The position numbers were made by a program, and so were the translations under genes. From Actinopolyspora lacussalsi (GTDB lineage Bacteria; Actinomycetota; Actinomycetes; Mycobacteriales; Pseudonocardiaceae): DNA of 64,000 bases. Where the stretch lies: NCBI GenBank assembly GCA_030803735.1, contig JAURUC010000001.1:4464001-4528000 (forward strand), in the 5' to 3' direction. Positions 59,269 through 64,000 of this stretch are shown here, in pieces (the stretch's first letter is position 1; each line of letters begins with the position of its first letter). Under the pieces are notes generated by a model that did no database searches, had not been told where the DNA came from, and was given only the letters and a program-made list of their open reading frames with translations.

Positions 59269-60153
59269 ATGTCCGAAAACGTCGCGCACGCACGAACACA
59301 CTGGCGTTACCGACGGGGACTCGGTGGCGAGATGCTCGCCGAGGTGCTGGGGACCTTCATCCTGTTGCTGCTCGGTTGTGGCGCCGTCGCGGTGGCCGTG
59401 GCCGCGCTGCCCGAATCGGGCCGACAGGTGACCGACTTCGGCCCGGCCAACTGGCTGATCATCATCTGGGGCTGGGGCTTCGGCGTGGTCTTCGGAGTCT
59501 ACGCGGCGGGTGGCGTCAGCGGGGCGCACATCAATCCCGCCGTGACCCTCGCGTTCGCCGTTCGCAGGGCCTTTCCCTGGTACAAGGTGGTGCCCTACTG
59601 GTTCGCCCAGGTCGTGGGGGCGTTTCTGGCGGCGGCGCTGGTCTACGCGGTCTACGCGCCCGCCATCGATTCCCTCAACGCCTCCGAGGGGCTGGCTCGC
59701 TCCGAATCGCTGGACACCTTCTCCATCTTCGCCACCTTCCCCGCCGAGTACTTCGGCGGCTGGTGGGGGCCATTTCTGGACCAAGTGGTCGGCACCGGGA
59801 TTCTGGTGTGCCTGATCTTCGCGTTGATCGACACGCGCAACATGGCTCCCTCCTCCAACATGGGCCCGTTCCTGATCGGGATGGTCGTCACCGTGATCGG
59901 CCTGACCTTCGGGCCGAACGCGGGCTACGCCATCAACCCGGCGCGCGACTTCGGTCCGCGGTTGTGGACCTTCGTGGCGGGCTGGGACGAGATCGCCTTC
60001 CCGGGCAGCTACGAGTGGTTCTCGTGGTACTTCTGGATACCGATAGTGGGGCCACTCGTCGGTGGTGTGATCGGTGCGGTCGTCTACGACCTGTTCGTCG
60101 GTCAAGTGCTGACGGAGCGGGCGAAACCCGAGGTGGGCCGCGTTCCCGAATGA
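59269..60153 (+). CDS. Aquaporin / glycerol facilitator (MIP family)
   Basis: The 294-residue channel has six spans and the two half-helix motifs: SGAHINPAVTLAFAVRR near residue 86 and GYAINPARDFGPRLW near 220. The Asp after the second NPAR and the Gly/Phe filter surroundings favour the aquaglyceroporin branch. An inserted loop of about 30 residues (YAPAIDSLNASEGLARSESL) lies after helix 3. It would balance water or glycerol during osmotic change, fitting the salt-related genes elsewhere. ATG 59269 is used; the preceding 150 bp contain short direct repeats (ACTCCGGGCTG) at 59166-59193. Confidence 0.92.
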   Translation: MSENVAHARTHWRYRRGLGGEMLAEVLGTFILLLLGCGAVAVAVAALPESGRQVTDFGPANWLIIIWGWGFGVVFGVYAAGGVSGAHINPAVTLAFAVRRAFPWYKVVPYWFAQVVGAFLAAALVYAVYAPAIDSLNASEGLARSESLDTFSIFATFPAEYFGGWWGPFLDQVVGTGILVCLIFALIDTRNMAPSSNMGPFLIGMVVTVIGLTFGPNAGYAINPARDFGPRLWTFVAGWDEIAFPGSYEWFSWYFWIPIVGPLVGGVIGAVVYDLFVGQVLTERAKPEVGRVPE

Positions 60154-60171
60154 GCCCCCCGGCCGGGAAAC

Positions 60172-61476
60172 CTACTCGCCCGTCCGTTCCAGCAGCGAGA
60201 GCAGTGGCGCCGCCTTGGTCAGGCACTCCTGCCACTCCGCGGTCGCGTCCGAATCGGCGGTGATCCCGCCGCCCACTCCGAAGGCGACCTCACCGGCCGA
60301 GTACTCCAGTGTCCGGATGGCCACGTTGAGCTCGGTGCCGCCCACGGGCGAGGACATGCCCACGGCACCGCAGTAGACCTCCCGGGGGTCGGACTCCAGC
60401 TCGGAGATGATCTCGAGCGCACGCACCTTCGGAGCACCGGTTACCGAGGCGGGCGGGAAGGTGGCCCGCAGCAGCTCGGCGTCGCCGGTATCCGGTGGCA
60501 ACTCCGCCCGCACCTCGGAAACCAGGTGCCACACCCCGGGATGCGCCTCGACACGCAGCAGTTTCGGTGTTGTCACGGTGCCGGTCCGGGCTACCCGCCC
60601 CAGATCGTTGCGGGACATGTCCACGATCATCACATTCTCGGCGATGTCCTTGCGCGAACCGCGCAGCACATCGGCGTTGTGGTCGTCCTCGGGGCCGCGT
60701 CGCGGCGTGGTCCCCTTGATCGGGCTGCTCCGCACCACCCTGCCGTGCCGGGCCAGGAACAGTTCCGGCGAGAGCGAGGCCACCGCGCCCCAGTCCCCGG
60801 CCACATAGGCGGCTCGGGCCGGATCGAACCGCGCGCTGCCGGTGGCGAACAGCTCCAGCGGACTGCCGGTGAACGGCACCGCGAACCGGCTGCAGATGTT
60901 CGCCTGGAAGATCTCGCCGTCCGCGATCTCCTCCACGCAGCGCCGCACGGACTTGCGATGTCGATCGGCGTCGGGCACGACGACCGTGCCCGCGCCCGCG
61001 GTGTTCCCGGCCTCCCGGCCCGCCGCTTCCGCGACGAGCGCACCGAGTTCCTCGGCCAGGGTGCGCGGTTCCCCCTCGGCGATCGTCTCGAACCACCACT
61101 GCCCCCGCCGGTCGCGCCGCAACACGTGATCCGTCCAGCCCCACGCCGCCACCGGGAGGCGTCGCCTGTCGGGGCGTGCTCCTGCCGGATCGGTCAGCTC
61201 GTAACCCAGATACCCGATCCAGCCCCCGCCGACAGCGTCCTCCGGGACTCCGGGCTCACGGGTGACCTCCGGCTGCCGGTCGATCACGTCGAACGCGGTG
61301 TCCGGCTCGACCGGAAGTACCCGGACCGAGGGAACCAGAACGGTGCTCCCGCCGAACCAGCTGCCCGTCAGCGCCGCGGGGGGTGGCAGCCCGCGATCAC
61401 TGGCACGTCGTTCGAGAGCACGCAGCACGTCGGTGGCTGCCGCGGCGCTCTCGAGGGGCCGGACGACTAATCGCAC
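60172..61476 (-). CDS. pabB: Aminodeoxychorismate synthase component I
   Basis: The 434-residue chorismate-binding enzyme has GEIFQANICSRFAVPF, SSPIKGTTPR with the lysine typical of PabB rather than anthranilate synthase, ENVMIVDMSRNDLGRVA, FPPASVTGAPKVRALEII and GVGGGITADSDATAEWQE. It makes 4-amino-4-deoxychorismate for folate with a glutaminase encoded elsewhere. The start is set at GTG 61476; the TTG at 61491 is less likely. No ribosome-binding site is visible, so the message may be leaderless. Convergent with the aquaporin gene. Confidence 0.92.
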   Translation of the reverse strand: MRLVVRPLESAAAATDVLRALERRASDRGLPPPAALTGSWFGGSTVLVPSVRVLPVEPDTAFDVIDRQPEVTREPGVPEDAVGGGWIGYLGYELTDPAGARPDRRRLPVAAWGWTDHVLRRDRRGQWWFETIAEGEPRTLAEELGALVAEAAGREAGNTAGAGTVVVPDADRHRKSVRRCVEEIADGEIFQANICSRFAVPFTGSPLELFATGSARFDPARAAYVAGDWGAVASLSPELFLARHGRVVRSSPIKGTTPRRGPEDDHNADVLRGSRKDIAENVMIVDMSRNDLGRVARTGTVTTPKLLRVEAHPGVWHLVSEVRAELPPDTGDAELLRATFPPASVTGAPKVRALEIISELESDPREVYCGAVGMSSPVGGTELNVAIRTLEYSAGEVAFGVGGGITADSDATAEWQECLTKAAPLLSLLERTGE

Positions 61477-61637
61477 ACCGCCAGTATGCAACCGTGCCGA
61501 ACAGTCGTCCCGGGCTCACCCGAATCGGGTAATTTCGGTCACCGCTGTCGGCGGGTCGCTCGTCTCGGTCGCGGGCCACCGGCTTGACGGGACCACCGCG
61601 GCGAACCGTTCGGCTGTTCGCGACTACAGTCCTCGGT

Positions 61638-62306
61638 GTGCGTTTGGTACTGGCTTCCGCGTCGCCCGCCCGCCTGTCCGTGCTCCGTAGCGCCGGGGTG
61701 GAGCCGGTGGTGCGGGTCTCCGGGGTCGACGAGCACGCGGTGACCGCCTCGCTGCCCGAGCCCTCGCCCGCCGAGGTCGTCACCGCCCTCGCCCGTGCGA
61801 AGGCTTCGGCCGTGGTGGATCAAGTGGCAGCCGAGTTCCCGGACGCGGTGATCGTGGGCTGCGACTCGATGTTGTGGACCCCGGGCGAGCACGCGGACGA
61901 ACTCGTGGGCAAGCCCGAGACCCCGGAGCTGGCCGCCGAGCGCTGGGGGCGGATGGCCGGCGGCACCGGCAGTCTGCTGACCGGCCACGCGGTGCTGCGG
62001 CTGCGGGACGGCACGACGGTGGCCGAACACAGCGATCACCTCGCCACGACTGTCCGATTCGGTCGACCTTCCCGCGCCGAACTGGACAGCTACATCGCCA
62101 CCGGTGAGCCCATGAAGGTGGCGGGCGGGTTCACCCTGGACGGATTCGGTGGCTGGTTCATCACCGGAGTGGACGGCGATCCCGCCAGCGTGCTCGGCAT
62201 CAGCCTCTCGCTGACCAGGTCGTTGCTGGCCGAGGTCGGGGTCAGCGTGGTCGCACTGTGGAACGCACCGAGCGCCGAGCGTGATGAGGCCGCCGTGCCG
62301 GAGTGA
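61638..62306 (+). CDS. maf: Maf-family nucleoside triphosphate pyrophosphatase
   Basis: The 222-residue protein begins RLVLASASPARLSVLRSAGV, the Maf phosphate loop, followed by VIVGCDSMLW with the catalytic Asp, GKPETPELAAERWGRMAGGTGSLLTGHAVL and DGFGGWFITGVDGDPASVLGISL. It hydrolyses non-canonical or modified nucleoside triphosphates to monophosphates. GTG 61638 matches the family start; TACAGT about 10 bp upstream suggests a leaderless transcript. Confidence 0.92.
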   Translation: MRLVLASASPARLSVLRSAGVEPVVRVSGVDEHAVTASLPEPSPAEVVTALARAKASAVVDQVAAEFPDAVIVGCDSMLWTPGEHADELVGKPETPELAAERWGRMAGGTGSLLTGHAVLRLRDGTTVAEHSDHLATTVRFGRPSRAELDSYIATGEPMKVAGGFTLDGFGGWFITGVDGDPASVLGISLSLTRSLLAEVGVSVVALWNAPSAERDEAAVPE

Positions 62307-62371
62307 GCACGGTTACATCCGGTGCTTTCGCGGAACAAAACGAAATCGCGGCGCCGTTGACCACGACCGCG

Positions 62372-62467
62372 ATGGCACCTTCACCCCGCCGGGCCCCGGC
62401 GCTGTACCTGACGCAACGCCTGCACGTCGATCTGCGACGGCAGGCCAGTTGTGTTTGTCGCCCGTGA
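62372..62467 (+). CDS. Short leader peptide with C-terminal CVC, upstream of DAACS symporter
   Basis: A 31-residue frame from ATG 62372 ends LTQRLHVDLRRQASCVCRP. The RxHVDLxRxxS pattern followed by closely spaced Cys matches the short 'putative leader peptides' known before sulfur-metabolism operons in actinobacteria, where ribosome stalling at Cys codons senses cysteine. The stop lies 157 bp before the symporter start, leaving room for an attenuator. It is the only supported ORF in the gap 62307-62623. Confidence 0.7.
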   Translation: MAPSPRRAPALYLTQRLHVDLRRQASCVCRP

Positions 62468-62623
62468 TTCCTCCGGGCGGAGTCCTCTCCTACCGACGGC
62501 GGTGATCGCTGCCCCCGAACGCGCGATCCCGTTCGACTCCTCCCGAGCCGATGCCGTTCTCGTGTCCGTTCCTCGACCGCCCCGCCCACGGCGGTCGAAT
62601 CCGTGAATCTCCGGGAGACAACC

Positions 62624-64000
62624 GTGTCCGACGTCGAATCCCCGCGACCAGCTCGTTTCCGGTTACGTTTCAATCCCAAGGTGTTCGGGCTGGCGGTGCT
62701 CGCCTCGCTGGTGCTCGGAGCCCTGCTCGGTTGGGTCGCCGACTCGACCGGAGCGGACTGGCTCGTCACCACGCTGGACACCATCGGGTCCACTTTCACC
62801 AAGCTGCTGACCTTCACGGTGCTGCCGCTGATCTTCACCGCGATCGTGCTCGGCATCACCAGTCTTCGTTCCGTGGGCGGCGGCCGGACCGCTGCCCGCC
62901 TCGGCGGCAAGACCGCCGTGTGGTTCGCCGCCACCTCGTTGATCGCGGTGCTGATCGGTATCGGGGTGGCCAATCTGCTGCGTCCCGGCCAGGGGCTCGA
63001 CATCTCGCCGGACCAGCAGCGCGTCGACGAGGTCAACGAGATGACCGGCGGCTCGTGGCTGGATCTCGTCACGGGGCTCGTCCCCGAGCACCTGGTCGGC
63101 GCCTTCGCCAACGGTGAGACGCTGCAGGTCGTGTTCGTCTCGCTGCTCGTCGGGGCGGCCGCCTACAGCCTGGGGGACAAGGCAGGACCGTTCGTAGAGT
63201 TCAACCGGGCCGTGTTCGAGATCATCCAGCGTGTGCTGGGATGGATCATCCGGCTCGCGCCGCTCGGAACCCTCGGACTGATCGGCAACGCGGTGGCCAG
63301 CTACGGCAACGAGTTCTTCGTCCCGCTGCTCAAGCTCACGGGGGCCACCTACCTGGGGTGCGCGTTGGTGCTGTTCGCCGTCTACCCGCTGTTGCTGTGG
63401 TTCGTGGCCAGGGTCAGCCCCGCGAAGTTCTTCGGGAAGGCGTGGACGGTGCTCCAGTTCGCCTTCGTCTCCCGCTCCTCCGGTGCGAGCCTGCCGCTGA
63501 GCCGCCAGACCGCGGTCAACCTCGGAGTGGAACGCTCCTACGCGAGTTTCGCGGTCCCGCTGGCCACCACCACGAAGATGGACGGCTGCGCCGCGGTGTA
63601 CCCGGCGGTGGGCTCCATCTTCATCGCGAACCTGTTCGGCTTCCACATGGGGCCGGTGCAGTACCTGACCATCGTGGCCGTCGCCGTGTTCGGCGCGATC
63701 GCGACCGCCGGCGTGACCGGCTGGTTCACCATGCTGACGCTGACCGTGGGGGCGCTGGACTTCCCGCCCGCCATGATCGCCACCGGGATCGCCATCGCCT
63801 ACGCGGTGGACCCGATCATGGACATGATGCGCACGATGACCAATGTGGCCGGTCAGATCACCGTGCCCACGGTGGTCGCGCGTACCGAGGGGCTCCTGGA
63901 CGACGAGGTGCTGCGCGCACCCAGCTCCCCACCGCTGTTCGACGGCCCGGAGGAGCCGACGTCCGCCGACTCGCGGGGGACCGGCACGGGTGAGCCCGTT
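62624..64000 (+). CDS. DAACS-family dicarboxylate/amino acid:cation symporter (3' end outside window)
   Basis: The frame runs 459 codons from GTG 62624 to the window edge; GGGAG precedes the start. It shows the GltPh-like layout: LGALLGWVADSTGADWLVTTLDTIGSTFTKLLTFTVLPLIFTAIVLGI, SRSSGASLPLSRQTAVNLGVERSYASFAVPLATTTKMDGCAAVYPA for hairpin 1 and TM7, and FPPAMIATGIAIAYAVDPIMDMMRTMTNVAGQITVPTVVART for hairpin 2 and TM8 (NVAGQ). The remaining C-terminal tail is acidic and nearly complete. The Cys-type leader ORF upstream suggests cystine as substrate, as for TcyP, but the sequence alone does not prove it. Confidence 0.9.
   Translation, partial: MSDVESPRPARFRLRFNPKVFGLAVLASLVLGALLGWVADSTGADWLVTTLDTIGSTFTKLLTFTVLPLIFTAIVLGITSLRSVGGGRTAARLGGKTAVWFAATSLIAVLIGIGVANLLRPGQGLDISPDQQRVDEVNEMTGGSWLDLVTGLVPEHLVGAFANGETLQVVFVSLLVGAAAYSLGDKAGPFVEFNRAVFEIIQRVLGWIIRLAPLGTLGLIGNAVASYGNEFFVPLLKLTGATYLGCALVLFAVYPLLLWFVARVSPAKFFGKAWTVLQFAFVSRSSGASLPLSRQTAVNLGVERSYASFAVPLATTTKMDGCAAVYPAVGSIFIANLFGFHMGPVQYLTIVAVAVFGAIATAGVTGWFTMLTLTVGALDFPPAMIATGIAIAYAVDPIMDMMRTMTNVAGQITVPTVVARTEGLLDDEVLRAPSSPPLFDGPEEPTSADSRGTGTGEPV

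Overview
The window is high-GC actinobacterial DNA with dense genes, frequent GTG/TTG starts and many ATGA/GTGA stop-start overlaps. Gene content points to an actinomycete of the Pseudonocardiales/Actinopolysporales type. A complete seven-gene Mrp Na+/H+ antiporter operon, a BCCT glycine-betaine carrier and an aquaporin suggest, by inference, a salt-tolerant or halophilic strain. No rRNA, tRNA, transposase or integrase was recognised.

Layout. 0-5.3 kb: 5' part of a haem peroxidase, an EphD-like hydrolase/SDR fusion, and a divergent LysR/MFS pair. 5.3-10.6 kb: a D-galactonate-type acid-sugar pathway (lactonase, dehydratase, KDGal kinase, KDPGal aldolase, GntR regulator). 10.6-15 kb: an accessory zone with gene remnants, a six-repeat type I-E-like CRISPR array without cas genes, a WhiJ-like HTH/DUF397 pair and a run of tiny Cys-rich and membrane ORFs. 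15-25.7 kb: neutral ceramidase, lysine 6-aminotransferase, a DesK/DesR-like two-component system divergent from an ABC exporter, protein mannosyltransferase, rsmI and upp. 26-32.3 kb: a chitinase behind DasR-type operators, a glycosyltransferase, an apparently frameshifted unknown gene and small genes. 32.8-37.4 kb: phosphohexomutase, purine nucleoside phosphorylase and a Ser/Thr kinase. 37.9-45.9 kb: mrpABCDEFG and betP. 47-50 kb: two M20 amidohydrolases. 50-54.9 kb: a second WhiJ-like module, a histidyl-tRNA synthetase with an unknown partner, and a truncated AbiEi-like gene. 54.8-64 kb: gamma-glutamylcyclotransferase, lpdA, a DCC protein, a zinc metallopeptidase, aquaporin, pabB, maf and a DAACS symporter preceded by a short Cys-containing leader ORF.

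The backbone upp / pmmB-deoD / amiB-amiA / GGCT / lpdA recalls the mycobacterial lpdA-upp neighbourhood. Here it looks opened by two blocks: a sodium/osmolyte block between deoD and amiB, and an HTH/hisS block between amiA and GGCT.

Two dispersed repeat families occupy intergenic DNA. One is a roughly 105-bp hairpin whose stem changes in a compensatory way between copies; the other is a short palindrome centred on TTTCGCGAGAAA. The most interesting signals are this hairpin family, the duplicated HTH/DUF397/zinc-ribbon module, the leader peptide before the DAACS gene, and the hisS-linked gene whose ribosome-binding site overlaps an operator-like repeat.
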